64,000 bases of DNA from Pleurodeles waltl. Its lineage: Eukaryota; Chordata; Amphibia; Caudata; Salamandridae. This document shows, one piece after another, positions 36,241 to 47,569 of the stretch. Every line of letters starts with the position of its first letter. Position 1 is the stretch's first letter. Location of the stretch: contig NC_090439.1 of NCBI RefSeq assembly GCF_031143425.1, positions 639,593,465 to 639,657,464 of the forward strand. Reading direction: 5' to 3'. The position numbers were made by a program, and so were the translations under genes. A model generated the notes under the pieces. It did no database searches and was not told where the DNA came from. It worked only from the letters and a program-made list of their open reading frames with translations.

Positions 36241-36815
36241 GGCAATAAATGTGAAAAGGAAGAGCTACTTCAATGGCCAAATGAGACAGCAGGAAACTAT
36301 TTCCGATGATGCAAGGGCCACAAAGGGTGGTAGTTGGACCTGTTCCACTTGGCAGCCTATCCCTCTGAGAGCCCCCCTCTCCTGCCAGTTTCCACACCTC
36401 TTTTTGTTCCCTTTATTTATGACACTCCCTGATGCAGTTCCCTTTTGTACTTGCTAACTGTGCACCCTCCCTATGGCTCCAGTCCCTCCCACACAAAGGC
36501 CCGAGCATGCCTTGTCTATTTTTTGCCAAAACAAGGAATCCATATAGAGTTTGTTTTCAACAGCAAGATGTCTGACCATTCACGGGCGAAATACCCTGTG
36601 GCTGGAAAACTTCTCAAGTGGGAAATCTTTGTATTGCTCAGCTCAGGCAAACTCAGAAAATGTGCTCTGGTTATGCTGATGCAAAGATTTCAAGTTCAAC
36701 AGATTTCGTAGACGCACACCTTGGCATGAGCAATACATGATGTGTGGGAGTTATGGTTCCATTGCTCCGCATTTGAGAAACAAATTCAGGCTAAATCATC
36801 CCTCTCAGGCATACT

Positions 36816-36995
36816 GGGGGTTATTACAACTTTGGAGGAGGTGTTAATCCATCCCAAATGTGACGGATATACCACCAGCGGTATTACGAGTTCCATAGGA
36901 TATAATGGACTCGTAATACGGCTGGTTGTATATCCGTCACTTTACCGTCACTTTTGGGACGGATTAACACCTCCTCCAAAGTTCTAATAACCCCC
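36816..36995. mobile_element. 180-bp foldback MITE
   Basis: The left half starts GGGGGTTATTACAACTTTGG. The right half inverts to GGGGGTTATTAGAACTTTGG, and pairing continues through GAGGAGGTGTTAATCC, GTGACGGATATA, ACCAGC and GTATTACGAGT to the centre. The right arm has an extra short GTGACGGTAAA duplication. The element is therefore almost one long hairpin with no coding capacity. A target duplication could not be assigned. Confidence 0.85.
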
Positions 36996-39900
36996 TATGT
37001 TCCTTCTCTTTGTGGTGGCCCCTACCACCTAAAAATGCCTTATGGGCAGATGTTCCTTTTCTTACCTTGTCCCCAGGCTCTCGATCGCTTTGCCTACTGG
37101 ACATAAAATCACAGCTGACACTACCTAATTTTGGGAGAAAAAAAAGTAAAAACTGGTTATTTTCAAAACTCCTGACTTCTCCGTTAGTCTTGCTGCACTC
37201 CCCGATCCTTTCCGGGTATTTGCCGCACTTCACAAACTCTTAAAGTATGGTAACTGGCAAGTTTTTCCATCTTTTTAGGTGATGCATTATGTTCTAGCTC
37301 CTTGGTGATTTCAGGTTAGAGCGAATCTCCTCACTTTGCATTGCTTTTAATATATCTGCATTTACAATGGGATTTTGCAAGAGGGAGGCAACGTTATTTC
37401 CAGCCAAGGAAAGAAGGGTGTCATCATGGTAAAGAACTATCTTTCACCATACTTCTGGATACCTTTCCTCCAAAAACAGTGAAACTAGGCTTAGCAGCTA
37501 ATTTCAAAAAGGCTATCAACAATTACGTTCATTTCATAGTAGCACATGACATGACTCCTCGTCAATGTAAAATAAAAATAAAACAACCTCAAATTGGGGC
37601 CTAAGAAATTAATGTTTCCTGAACCACTCTGTAAAAAAGAATCTGGATTAGAAATTTAGAAATCATTAATTTAACTAAAGCTGAAATGAAAAGTATACCA
37701 ATAAATCTTGTTATCGGTTAAATTCAATTTCATTCAAGAACAATTCAACAGGCAATAGTATCTTTTGCCTCTTTTAGAACATCAAATCTAAAATTGACAT
37801 GACATCATCCTTTACAGGCTAAATTAAATCCAGTTTCCACAGAACCGAACTCCTCTTCCAAAACACCTGCACATTGTTCCTACTCATTCAAAACAAAAGC
37901 CCACTCTCTATCGCCAGATAAATAAAACATAGGTTACTATCTTGTCCATTTACCTACCAATATTAAACATTATACAGGGCAGTTTTGACATCCTTGTTTC
38001 ATTTTGTTGAAGCTTGATTAAGCGCATCCTTCTCTCGAGGCACCTTCCCAAACTCTTTAAAGTTTGAACAAATCACCCATTCTCTCAAAATCCAACTTCT
38101 GCCCTGTTTCTAGTTCACATTGAAAAAGCTAAGGAGAGATGCATAGCCAGTCAACCAAATTACTTCATAGCCTAGGCGCATATGTTACCAAAGCATCACT
38201 GAGGCTTCCTCCCTGGGATGAGTTTTGAAATAGCCCCTCAAAAGATCTTCGATTATCTGCATTGCATCTTGGAACAAGGTGACTCCTGATTATTATTCCG
38301 ACTCAAATGGCCATGAAATGTTCATACTTATTGTGGAGCGGTACCTATATATGACTGTTAAATAAAATAAAAGTCAATTCCCTTCTGTTCCACTGAATAA
38401 TGGCAATTTCTGAGTCAAACCTATACAAGTTTTACTCTGTTTTTTCTTTGTATCTCTAATGAAAAGTGACACAATTTCTGAATCTGCTGATAGAGGAATA
38501 AGAGGAGTTTAAACTCATGTGGAAAATGCAGAAAGCCTGGTGTGATATGTTTTTTTACTATTGTTGTAATTTACCCTAAATACTGTGGTTGCTCTACATT
38601 TATTCAACTTGCATTGGAAATATCCTCCTGACACTTATCTGTTATGTTTTTTCTAATGCGTCTTTGTGGAATTACTTTGCAATATTGGTTGACCATTAAG
38701 ATAACTGCTAATTAAGGTGTAAATGATTCTGCATTTAGAGTCGGAGATGGGAAAGAGGGACTATCTTGTATTGACATTTGGAAGTGGTATGCAATGTGCT
38801 TGCTGCCTTTTTAAGGCTGATAGTTGTGTGAGCTCTAAGGATGATGACAGTGCATGGGGTGCAGACTCCGTCAGGTCCAGAGTCACTGCTTTTTCCCTTC
38901 TGAGCTCTTTGTTTCACAGTTATAGTCAAAGAAATTACCACACTTGTAGTTATCACTTTTTATAAACGTCTCCGAAGGATATAACTCTATTATGCCCCCA
39001 ATGCCACTCTTGTAAAAGCAAATGCGTGCAGCTGAGTTTCCTCTTTGAGCTCCCTTCTTTACTGCGTTGCATGTTCTCGACAGGATATGTTGGGTTGGGT
39101 GGATGAGCTGGTCTGTTTGGGCATCTAACTGAGATGGACTCTTCTGCTGCAGTTTAGTTCCTCATGTGCATTCTGTAGCAGCAGTCAAAGGCCAATTTCA
39201 CACATTAATGACTATTAGCTTCTATGTGCAACTTCAGAGTTTAGCCTAGTTTGCAACAACCCTATTGCTGACCTGGTCCCTGCCACGTAATTCCAAGTAT
39301 AAACATTCCTCCGAGCTTATACATTAGCACTTGTGTATCTCGGATTTCTTTTATGCAATAGGGATGGTCTCTGGTGAATGCCATTTGTTTTTCCAGAAGC
39401 AACTAAAGGAGAAATACAAATGTCAAAACTCTCATAACTGAGTCACTGGTGGATTTAGTGGTCATTTGTAAAAGGCCCACGTCAAATCTTGGGAAGAGTT
39501 AGGACCAAGTCTGATGCACATTAATTGCAATTACACATCATAGATCCTCAAGTGCACAAATCCATATCCATAAGTTATCCCAGCATGTGCTTGTTCAAGA
39601 AGCATTAGCAAAGCCAACAGGCCTCGCTTTTTGGGAACATACAATGGTAACACTGATAAGCCAGGTGTTCTGTAATAGGTGACTTGCTGTGCATTGCTCC
39701 CAGCTGTCCTAGAAAGAAAATAATAAATGAAGCATAACGAAGCAACCTTATGGGCTACAGCAATGCCGAAAGAAGGGTCCTTTTACTGAGCAGACTGCTT
39801 TAGCAGAGTTGAGCTGTATCCTTGAAAAAAGGACTCCGAAGATAAAGGTTGCATTGTAAGTGGTGAACATAAAGGCCACGCAGAGCAGAACCATGCATAG

Positions 39901-40175
39901 CAAATGCTTTTAAAAATGGGCTGGTATTTTCAGTGCAGCTGCCCTAGAACTTATGCTCATTTTTTACGTTGTGAATAACAAAGATGTAAAATAAAACAAG
40001 TTATGACTGCAAAGTAAAAAAAACATTTTAAAGAATAAATACTGAATAGCCTTAGCCTGCCATAAAGACAAAAAGGATGGGATTACTAAACAAAAAGTCA
40101 TAAACCACCTAAAATTCTTCGCAGCAATAAAGTAAATAAATCAAACACACACATTGACTCTGACTTACAGTCTAC

Positions 40176-40296
40176 AAAAAGGACTACTTGAGCATCATCA
40201 CTAATGGGTACAAGAATGTGATAACATAACCATCCTCAAAATACCATGGCCTTGACAGACAGTCCATCCAAGCAATGGCAAAGCATGAAAAACCCA
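40176..40296. repeat. Dispersed repeat, copy 1
   Basis: Shares aaaaaggactacttga, ctaatggg-aca, aaccatcctcaaaat, atggc-ttga and ca-ttggca-a--ataaaaaac-type segments with 52116-52232 in the same order and orientation. The Gmr1-like element inserted 17 bp to its right. Confidence 0.6.
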
Positions 40297-40308
40297 TAAA
40301 GCCAATGG

Positions 40309-40313
40309 CAGAT
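40309..40313. repeat. Target-site duplication cagat (left)
   Basis: The five bases cagat directly precede the TG of the left LTR and are repeated at 49828-49832 after the right LTR. Confidence 0.93.
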
Positions 40314-42571
40314 TGTTAGAAATGGGGTTTTTGGTTGGCAGTCAGGTTACCTCCTGTCCAAGCAAAAGCCCTCACTCTAGTCAGGGTAAGTCACACACTA
40401 TCCAAGATTATCCTGTGCCCACCCTCTGGTAGCTTGGCACGAGCAGTCAGGCTTAACTTAGAAGGCAATGTGTAAAGTATTTGTGCAATAAATCATACAA
40501 TACCACCATATAGCACCACAAAAATACACCACACAGTGTTTAGAAAAATATATAATATTTATCAGGATAATTGTAGGTCAAAAAGAATAAAGTTGCAATG
40601 GAAAATTGTAGAAATATCACAGGGAAGTGATATAAAGTGTCTTAAGTCTTTAGAATGCAATACAGTGTCTTTCAAGCACAAAGTACCTGGTTTCTGGTGG
40701 AAAATCTCCTCAGAGGGCCACAGGAGAAGAGATGCGTGGAAAAAGGGGTGTGTGCGTCGATTTCTCCTTAGCACACACAGACTTGCGTCGGTCTTTTCCA
40801 CGCGGGGAAGTCGGGCGTCGTTTTCCGGCGCGCAGACAGTCTCTTTTTGTGGATCGCGGGGATTACCAGATGTCCCGGGTCTGTGCGTGGATTCTCCTGC
40901 TTGTTTTCCGGCTGCGCGTCGTTCTGCGGGGCTGCGCGTCGAAGTTTCGATCTCACGGTAGGCGTCGCGTCGATTTCTCCTTGGAAGTCGGGCGGCGTTG
41001 TCCTTGCGAGGCCGTGCGTCGAAAGTTTGGTCTCACGGCAGGCGTCGCGTCGATTTCTCCTTGGAAGTCGGGCGGCGTTGTCCTTGCGAGGCCGTGTGTC
41101 AAAGTTTCGCACTCACGGTGGGCGTCGCGTCGATTTCTCCTGGAAAGTCGAGCGGCTTTGTCCTTGCGAGGTTGTGCGTCGAAGTCTCGATCGTCCCGAG
41201 GGCGTCGCGTCGATCAGCGTCGGTGTGCGGCGTTATTCTCGCCGCGAAACAAGCTGTGCGTCGAAATTTTCGGCGCACGGAGCGTCCAAGTGAAAGGAAG
41301 AAGTCTTTTTGGTCCTGAGACTTCAAGGAACAGGAGGCAAGCTCTATCCAAGCCCTTGGAGAGCACTTTCACAGCCAGACAAGAGTTCAGCAAGGCAGCA
41401 GGGCAACAGCAAGACAGCAGTCCTTTGTAGAAAGCAGACAGGTGAGTCCTTTGAGCAGCCAGGCAGTTCTTCTTGGCAGGATGTAGTTTCTGGTTCCGGT
41501 TTCTTCTCCAGCAAGTGTCTGATGAGGTAGGGCAGAGGCCCTGTTTTATACCCAAATGTGCCTTTGAAGTGGGGGAGACTTCAAAGAGTGGCTAAGAAGT
41601 GCACCAGGTCCCCTTTCAGTTCAATCCTGTCTGCCAGGGTCCCAGTAGGGGGTGTGGCAGTCCTTTGTGTGAGGGCAGGCCCTCCACCCTCCCAGCCCAG
41701 GAAGACCCATTCAAAATGCAGATGTATGCAAGTGAGGCTGAGTACCCTGTGTTTGGGGTGTGTCTGAGTGAATGCACAAGGAGCTGTCAACTAAACCTAG
41801 CCAGACGTGGATTGTAAGGCACAGAAGGATTTAAGTGCAAAGAAATGCTCACTTTCTAAAAGTGGCATTTCTAGAATAGTAATATTAAATCCGACTTCAC
41901 CAGTCAGTAGGATTTTGTATTACCATTCTGGCCATACTAAATATGACCTCCCTGCTCCTTTCAGATCAGCAGCTGCCACTTCAACAGTGTATGAGGGCAG
42001 CCCCAATGTTAGCCTATGAAGGGAGCAGGTCTCCCAGTAGTGCAAAAACGAATTTAGGAGTTTTACACTACCAGGACATATAACTACACAGGTACATGTC
42101 CTGTCTTTTACCTACACAGCACCCTGCTCTAGGGGATACCCAGGGCACACATTAAGGGTGACTTATATGCAGAAAAAGGGGAGTTCTAGGCTTGGCAAGT
42201 ACTTTTAAATGCCAAGTCGAGGTGGCAGTGAAACTGCACACACAGGCCTAGCAATGGTAGGCCTGAGACAAGGAAAAGGGGCTACTTAAGTGGGTGGCAC
42301 AATCCGTGCTGCAGGTCCACTAGTAGCATTTAATCTATATGCCCTAGGCACCTGGAGTGCACATGACTGGGGACTTATAAGTAGATTAAATAGTTCAATC
42401 AGGTATGATCCAAAGTTACCATGTTTACAGAGAGAGAGCATATACACTTTATCACTGGTTAGCAGTGGTAAAGTGCGCAGAGTCTAAAAACCAGCAAAAA
42501 CAGTATCCAAAACGAGGAGGGAGGCAGGCAAAAAGTTAGGGGTGACTACCCTAAGGCTGTCAGGTCTAACA
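40314..42571 (-). repeat. 3' LTR of Gmr1-like element
   Basis: 2258 bp with TGTTAG/CTAACA ends. Matches 47570-49827 almost base for base. It includes an 80-bp CpG-rich tandem repeat (about 40930-41215) and a minus-strand TATAAAA. The open frames inside it, present identically in both LTRs, have no homology I recognise and are probably non-coding. Confidence 0.95.
40930..41215. repeat. 80-bp CpG-rich tandem repeat in 3' LTR
   Basis: Units starting ggcgtcgcgtcgatttctcc begin at 40961, 41041, 41121 and, incompletely, 41201. The period is exactly 80 bp. Each unit holds several CpG dinucleotides, so the array is a dense CpG block inside the transcribed part of the LTR. Confidence 0.92.
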
Positions 42572-42584
42572 TGTGTCCCCCCCA
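42572..42584 (-). promoter_or_regulatory. Polypurine tract of Gmr1-like element
   Basis: On the minus strand GGGGGGGACACA lies immediately before the 3' LTR. In this position it would prime plus-strand DNA synthesis. Confidence 0.75.
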
Positions 42585-42601
42585 GCTGAAAGTGGGGAGA
42601 G

Positions 42602-45475
42602 CTACCCGACCTCCTGGGAGCTCTCATCGCTAAGGCGGAAGTACCTGGAGAGACCATCAGCATTGGCGTGGTCAACCCCTGGGCGATGTTCCACCGTAAA
42701 GTCCATCCCCTGTAGGGAAATGGACCACCTCAGAAGTTTTGGATTCTCACCCCTCATCTGCATGAGCCATCTGAGGGGCCTGTGGTCTGTCTGAACTAGG
42801 AAGTGAGTCCCAAACAGGTAGGGCCTCAGCTTCTTCAGTGCCCAGACCACAGCAAAAGCTTCTCTTTCAATAGCACTCCACCTCTGTTCCCGTGGTAATA
42901 GCCTTCTGCTAATAAAGACTACCGGTTGATCTTGGCCCTCCTCATTTAGCTGTGCTAGGACTGCCCCTATGCCATGCTCTGAAGCGTCTGTCTGCACGAT
43001 AAATTCCTGGGAGTAGTCAGGGGCCTTGAGCACGGGGGCCGTGCACATGGCTTCCTTTAGGGCGTCAAAGGCTTTCTGACAAGCCTCTGTCCAATTCACC
43101 AACCTAGGTTGCTTCTTGGACGTGAGTTCTGTCAAGGGGGACACAATGGTACCATAGCCCTTGACAAACCTGCGGTAGTATCCGGTGAGGCCTAAAAAGG
43201 CTCTCACCTCAGTCTGGGTTCGAGGTGGTTGCCAGGCCTTGATAGTTTCGATCTTGGCCTGGAGTGGCTGCACCTTGCCACCACCTACTAGGTGTCCCAA
43301 GTACACCACGGAACCCTGCCCAATCTGGCACTTACTAGCCTTGATGGTCAGGCCTGCCTGTTGCAGGGCCTGAAGCACCTCCTTGAGGTGGAGCAGGTGT
43401 TCCTCCCAGCTGGAACTGTAGACAGCTATGTCATCCAGGTAGGCTGCACAGAAGGCATCCTTGCCAGCCAGGACCCCGTTAACCAACCGTTGGAAGGTAG
43501 CGGGGGCATTTTTCAGTCCAAACGGCATCACCCGGAACTGGTAATGGCCGTCAGGGGTGGAAAAGGCGGACCTTTCCTTAGCCCCCTCAGTTAGGGCGAT
43601 CTGCCAGTACCCTGAAGTAAGATCAAACGTACTCAGGAACTTGGCAGCGCCTAGCCTGTCCACGAGCTCATCAGCTCGGGGGATGGGGTGAGCATCAGTC
43701 CGTGTGACTGAGTTGAGACCCCGGTAGTCCACGCAGAACCGGAGTTCTGGCTTCGCGCCTGGGGCAGTAGCCTTGGGGACCAACACCACTGGGCTGGCCC
43801 AGGGACTACTGGACTTCTCAATAACCCCTAGCGTCAACATCTTGGAGACCTCCTCCTTGATGCTGGCCTTCACCTTATCTGACAACCTGTAAATTTTGTT
43901 CTTCACAGGGAGACTGTCACCGGTGTCAATATCATGAACACAGAGGTGGGTCAGTCCCGGAGTAAGGGAGAAGAGGGGGGAGAACTGCTCCAACAGCTCA
44001 TAGCAGTCTCCTTTCTGGTTTAGAGTCAGGGAGTCAGACAGAATGACCCCGCTTACGGACCCATCACCTTCTTGGGCAGAGAGGAGGTCAGGGAGAGGTT
44101 CACTCTCCTCTTCCATTCCTTCATCTGTGACCAGAAGCATGTTGATCTCCGACCTCTCAAAATGAGCTTTTAGTCGGTTCACGTGGAGCACCCTTAGGGG
44201 GTTCCTAGGGGTTTGGAGGTCCACTAGGTAAGTGGCCTCCCCTTTCCGCTCCTTTATTTCAAATGGGCCAGACCAGCGGTCCTGGAGAGCTCTGGGCTCT
44301 ACTGGCTCCATTACCCACACTTTGTCTCCAGGTTGAAACTCTACCAGAGTGGCCTTCTGGTCATACCATTGTTTCATCACCTCTTGACTGGCCTCCAGGT
44401 TACTTTGGGCCTCTTTCCAGAAGCGGGTCATCTGATTGCGGAGGGCCAACATGTAGCTGACCACGTCCTGAGGGGGTGTCTTTGGAGCGTTCTCCAATCC
44501 CTCCTTGACAATGCTTAAGGGTCCCCTGACGGGGTACCCATAGAGAAGCTCAAAGGGACTGAACCCTACCCCCCTCTGGGGGACCTCTCTGTAAGCAAAG
44601 AGAAGGCATGGTAAGAGGACGTCCCATTTACGCCTCATGGCCTCAGGGAGGCCACCAATCATGCCTTTCAGGGTCTTGTTGAATCTCTCCACAAGCCCAT
44701 TAGACTGGGGGTGATAGGGTGTGGTGAACTTGTAGGTTACACCACACGCATCCCACAGATGCTTCATGTACGCGGACATGAAGTTAGTGCCTCTGTCAGA
44801 CACTATCTCCTTGGGGAATCCCACACGGGTAAATATCCCCATCAGGGTTCTGGCTACCACCGATGCAGTTACGGTCCTCAGAGGGATTGCCTCTGGGTAC
44901 CGGGTGGCATGGTCCACCAAAACCAGGATAAACCTGTTGCCTAAGGCAGTTTTGGGGTCCAAGGGGCCAACAATGTCGACGCCCACCCTTTCAAAGGGGG
45001 TGCCAACGACAGGAAGTGGAATCAGGGGGGTTTTAACCCTCTTTCCTGCTTTACCACTAGCCTGGCAGGTAGGACAAGCCCTGCAGAATTTGTCTGAGTG
45101 TGTCCTCATTTTGGGCCAGTGAAAGTGGGTGACAAGCCTGTTGAAGGTCTTGTCTTGTCCCAAATGTCCTGCCAGGGGAATGTCGTGAGCCAGACCCAGT
45201 AGGAAGGCTCGGTAACATTGGGGGACCACCAGCACACGTGCTGCCCCAAAGACCGGAACCCTAGGCTCACTGTAGAGGAGATCATTCTCCCAATATAGGT
45301 GGTGATTGCCAGAGGCGTCACCTGCTGCCTGGTTTAAGGCTTGTTTCCTCAACCCTTCTAGAGTGGGACACTCTTTCTGCGCCTTGCAGAATTCCTCCCT
45401 GGTGGGTCCACCCTCAACTTGCCAGCCCCCTGGGCCATCGTTCCAGGCTCCAGATGCCCTTGACTTCCCTCTCGG
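42602..45475 (-). CDS. Gmr1-like Pol: integrase, reverse transcriptase, RNase H
   Basis: The open frame runs from just after a TGA at 45476-45478 to 42602. It overlaps gag-pro by about 118 nt in the -1 frame, and the usual first ATG is absent, so expression as a Gag-Pro-Pol fusion by frameshifting is likely. Counting from the TTG at 45352, integrase has HHCC (H56/H63, C93/C96), a DD35E triad D126-D186-E222 and a GPF module at 362-364. RT has D577 and YLDD at 638-641. RNase H has D789, E829 and D856. All catalytic residues are present and there are no stops. Integrase upstream of RT is the diagnostic feature. The protein would make and insert the cDNA in cytoplasm and nucleus. Confidence 0.95.
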   Translation of the reverse strand, partial: PRGKSRASGAWNDGPGGWQVEGGPTREEFCKAQKECPTLEGLRKQALNQAAGDASGNHHLYWENDLLYSEPRVPVFGAARVLVVPQCYRAFLLGLAHDIPLAGHLGQDKTFNRLVTHFHWPKMRTHSDKFCRACPTCQASGKAGKRVKTPLIPLPVVGTPFERVGVDIVGPLDPKTALGNRFILVLVDHATRYPEAIPLRTVTASVVARTLMGIFTRVGFPKEIVSDRGTNFMSAYMKHLWDACGVTYKFTTPYHPQSNGLVERFNKTLKGMIGGLPEAMRRKWDVLLPCLLFAYREVPQRGVGFSPFELLYGYPVRGPLSIVKEGLENAPKTPPQDVVSYMLALRNQMTRFWKEAQSNLEASQEVMKQWYDQKATLVEFQPGDKVWVMEPVEPRALQDRWSGPFEIKERKGEATYLVDLQTPRNPLRVLHVNRLKAHFERSEINMLLVTDEGMEEESEPLPDLLSAQEGDGSVSGVILSDSLTLNQKGDCYELLEQFSPLFSLTPGLTHLCVHDIDTGDSLPVKNKIYRLSDKVKASIKEEVSKMLTLGVIEKSSSPWASPVVLVPKATAPGAKPELRFCVDYRGLNSVTRTDAHPIPRADELVDRLGAAKFLSTFDLTSGYWQIALTEGAKERSAFSTPDGHYQFRVMPFGLKNAPATFQRLVNGVLAGKDAFCAAYLDDIAVYSSSWEEHLLHLKEVLQALQQAGLTIKASKCQIGQGSVVYLGHLVGGGKVQPLQAKIETIKAWQPPRTQTEVRAFLGLTGYYRRFVKGYGTIVSPLTELTSKKQPRLVNWTEACQKAFDALKEAMCTAPVLKAPDYSQEFIVQTDASEHGIGAVLAQLNEEGQDQPVVFISRRLLPREQRWSAIEREAFAVVWALKKLRPYLFGTHFLVQTDHRPLRWLMQMRGENPKLLRWSISLQGMDFTVEHRPGVDHANADGLSRYFRLSDESSQEVG

Positions 45476-47409
45476 TCAGCCATGGACCGGGTGGTCATGC
45501 AGACCCACTCAGGTAACCCTAACATCTCCAGGTGAGATCTGAGCTCTACTTCTTTCCAAGCAGTATGCTCTAGATCATTGCCTAACAGACAATCTACAGG
45601 CATGGCAGGACTCACAGCTACTTTCAGAGTACCAGAGACCCCCCCCCACTCAAAGGGAACCCGAGCCACCGGTAGGTGACTCTCGCGATTGTCAGCGACT
45701 ATGACCTGGTGGAATGTATTAGGGATTATCTGCTCTGTGGACACCAGCTGACTCTTGATAGTAGTCATACTGGCTCCTGTGTCACGCAGAGCCTCCACCT
45801 TCTGCCCATCAATGAGGACCCACTGCCGGTACTTGGAAGTATTTTTAGGCATGTGGACCTTGGACATCATTTCTCCTTCTCCCAGGGACACTAGGGAAAT
45901 CTCTACCTGCTCCCCAAAGCTAGTGGGGTCCATCTCCCCCCCGAGTGCTACACTAGTCAACCCAGGTGCCTGTCCGGTAGTGGACGGTGCCCTCTTGGGG
46001 CACTGTGGATCGCCTTTGTAGTGACCATATTGGTAACACTCCATGCATTTGGGGCTAGATTTTCCTGACCTGTCAAATGTCCCTGGCTTCTTCCCAAATT
46101 TGGAAAAGGAAGGGTTGCCACCCCCTCCCTGGGAATTCTTTTGGGGGCCTTTAGAGAGTTCCTTATCTGTAAGTTTATCTCCCCCCTCTTTCTTCTGTTG
46201 GGAACCCTGACCACCTTTGTGGGAGTCCCCCCCAGGTACCTTTTTGGACACTCTGGTGCTAACCCAGAGGTCCGCCTCCTCAGCAAGCTTCCTGGGATCA
46301 GTCAGCTTACTATCCACTAGGTGCTGGCGCAAATCGGTATAAGTAACATTAAGCATATGCTCTCTCAGGATCAAGTCATATAAACCTTTATAATCTGCTA
46401 CTTTGTTGCCCCGCACCCATCCATTCAGTGCCTTACTAGAGAAATCAAAGAAATCTACCCATGTTTGTGTGGTTTGTTTGGTGCTGTCCCTGAACCTCTG
46501 ACGGTATCCCTCAGGGGTCAGCCCAAACTTGGCAAGTAAAGTGGCTTTCTGGAGTGGGTATGTGTTTTGATCCGGTGGATCCAATGTGAGAAGTGTGTCC
46601 CTCCCCAATGGCGGCACATAACCCCACATAGCTACCCCCCATTGCCCTTCAGGAACCTCATGAGCCCTTAGTGCAACTTCATAAGCAGCTAACCATTTAT
46701 CTATGTCATCTCCCACCACAAAACTGGGCACCACATTTTTGGGTATACGAACCTTCTTTTCTCCAGCAGGTCCTGTCTGTATGCTGCCACCATTATTGCT
46801 GGATTCAGACTGTCTTGCCTTGATCTCCAGCTCCTTGAGACTCAGTTCATGAGCCAACAATAGTTTCTTTTCAGCCAACGCTCTTTCAGCTTCCACTTGT
46901 TTGGCTGCTCTTTCAGCTTCTGCTTGTTTGGCTGCCCTTTCAGCTTCTGCTTGAATCTGGTTGGCTGTTCTTTCAGCTTCAATCTGTTTGGCTGCTCTTT
47001 CAGCCTCAGCTTGTTTGGCTTCTCTTTCTGCCCTCCTCTCCTCCTGTTGTGCCTCAATTTTCAGTTTTGCCATTTGCAATTGGAACTCCCTTTCCTCTCT
47101 CCTTTCCTCTGCGGTCAGGCTTTGCATGGAGACACTGCTCCCTGGTCTGGAAGGGTGCACAATTGCAGTGGTAACACCATCCATAGATAGTGAAAATCCT
47201 TCTGAGGGGCCATTTTCTGGCTCCTCTTCCTCATCATCCTCTAAATGGGCTTCTGCCCAGGCCCTCAGCGCCACTTGAAAGTCCTCCTTTCTGGAGGCCC
47301 CTTGGGTGGGTACCCTTAATGCCCTGCAGAATCCTCTTAGTTGTTTGACCGTGTATGTATCCAACTGGACTAGGTCAAAGTCCCCTGTCTGAGACCCAGT
47401 CAGAGACAT
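45358..47409 (-). CDS. Gmr1-like Gag-protease polyprotein
   Basis: 683 residues from an ATG at 47409, 160 bp inside the 5' LTR. Domains seen: a SAP-like helix-loop-helix segment (about 17-52, TVKQLRGFCRALRVP); an acidic patch; a long charged coiled coil (about 100-200) built from repeats of EAERAAKQ; a capsid-like region whose C-terminal part (about 300-385, GYRQRFRDS then WVDFFDFSSKALNGWV and LAEEADLWV) resembles the SCAN domain; a zinc knuckle CMECYQYGHYKGDPQC (455-470, spacing CX2CX4HX6C); and an aspartic protease with DTGA at 543-546 and LLGND at 609-612. SCAN domains are known to derive from Gmr1-like capsids. The SAP-like call is weaker. Intact and probably translated to form particles. 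Confidence 0.92.
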   Translation of the reverse strand: MSLTGSQTGDFDLVQLDTYTVKQLRGFCRALRVPTQGASRKEDFQVALRAWAEAHLEDDEEEEPENGPSEGFSLSMDGVTTAIVHPSRPGSSVSMQSLTAEERREEREFQLQMAKLKIEAQQEERRAEREAKQAEAERAAKQIEAERTANQIQAEAERAAKQAEAERAAKQVEAERALAEKKLLLAHELSLKELEIKARQSESSNNGGSIQTGPAGEKKVRIPKNVVPSFVVGDDIDKWLAAYEVALRAHEVPEGQWGVAMWGYVPPLGRDTLLTLDPPDQNTYPLQKATLLAKFGLTPEGYRQRFRDSTKQTTQTWVDFFDFSSKALNGWVRGNKVADYKGLYDLILREHMLNVTYTDLRQHLVDSKLTDPRKLAEEADLWVSTRVSKKVPGGDSHKGGQGSQQKKEGGDKLTDKELSKGPQKNSQGGGGNPSFSKFGKKPGTFDRSGKSSPKCMECYQYGHYKGDPQCPKRAPSTTGQAPGLTSVALGGEMDPTSFGEQVEISLVSLGEGEMMSKVHMPKNTSKYRQWVLIDGQKVEALRDTGASMTTIKSQLVSTEQIIPNTFHQVIVADNRESHLPVARVPFEWGGVSGTLKVAVSPAMPVDCLLGNDLEHTAWKEVELRSHLEMLGLPEWVCMTTRSMADREGSQGHLEPGTMAQGAGKLRVDPPGRNSARRRKSVPL

Positions 47410-47569
47410 GTTGAGTGAGGATTTAGTTTTTGAAAATTGTCAGGAAAAAACGGATTTTCAAAAAGAGATAAAAACCAAGTTGACCTTCAACTGTGGGTAT
47501 GTAGTGAAATACTTAGCTACTGTATGTCACTGCACAAATACAAGTCCTATCCTCACCGCTGATCACCAA
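47410..47569 (-). promoter_or_regulatory. Gmr1-like leader with primer-binding region
   Basis: The 160-bp leader between the 5' LTR and gag. Directly inside the LTR the minus strand reads TTGGTGATCAGCGGTGAGG; the TGG at offset 1 is what a tRNA-CCA-complementary primer-binding site would show. The tRNA species was not identified. Confidence 0.6.

Larger units (their letters stand above)
36996..40313. other. Unassigned intergenic sequence
   Basis: AT-rich, with no recognised gene. The short frames lack domains. The last 140 bp include a dispersed repeat (40176-40296) also found at 52116-52232. Confidence 0.6.

Noticed and set aside
40732..41430. 232-codon Arg/Ser-rich open frame, repeated at 47988-48686
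   Set aside because: It lies inside the LTR, is built largely from the 80-bp repeat (a period not divisible by three), runs opposite to the element and exists twice only because LTRs are duplicated. No domain resemblance.
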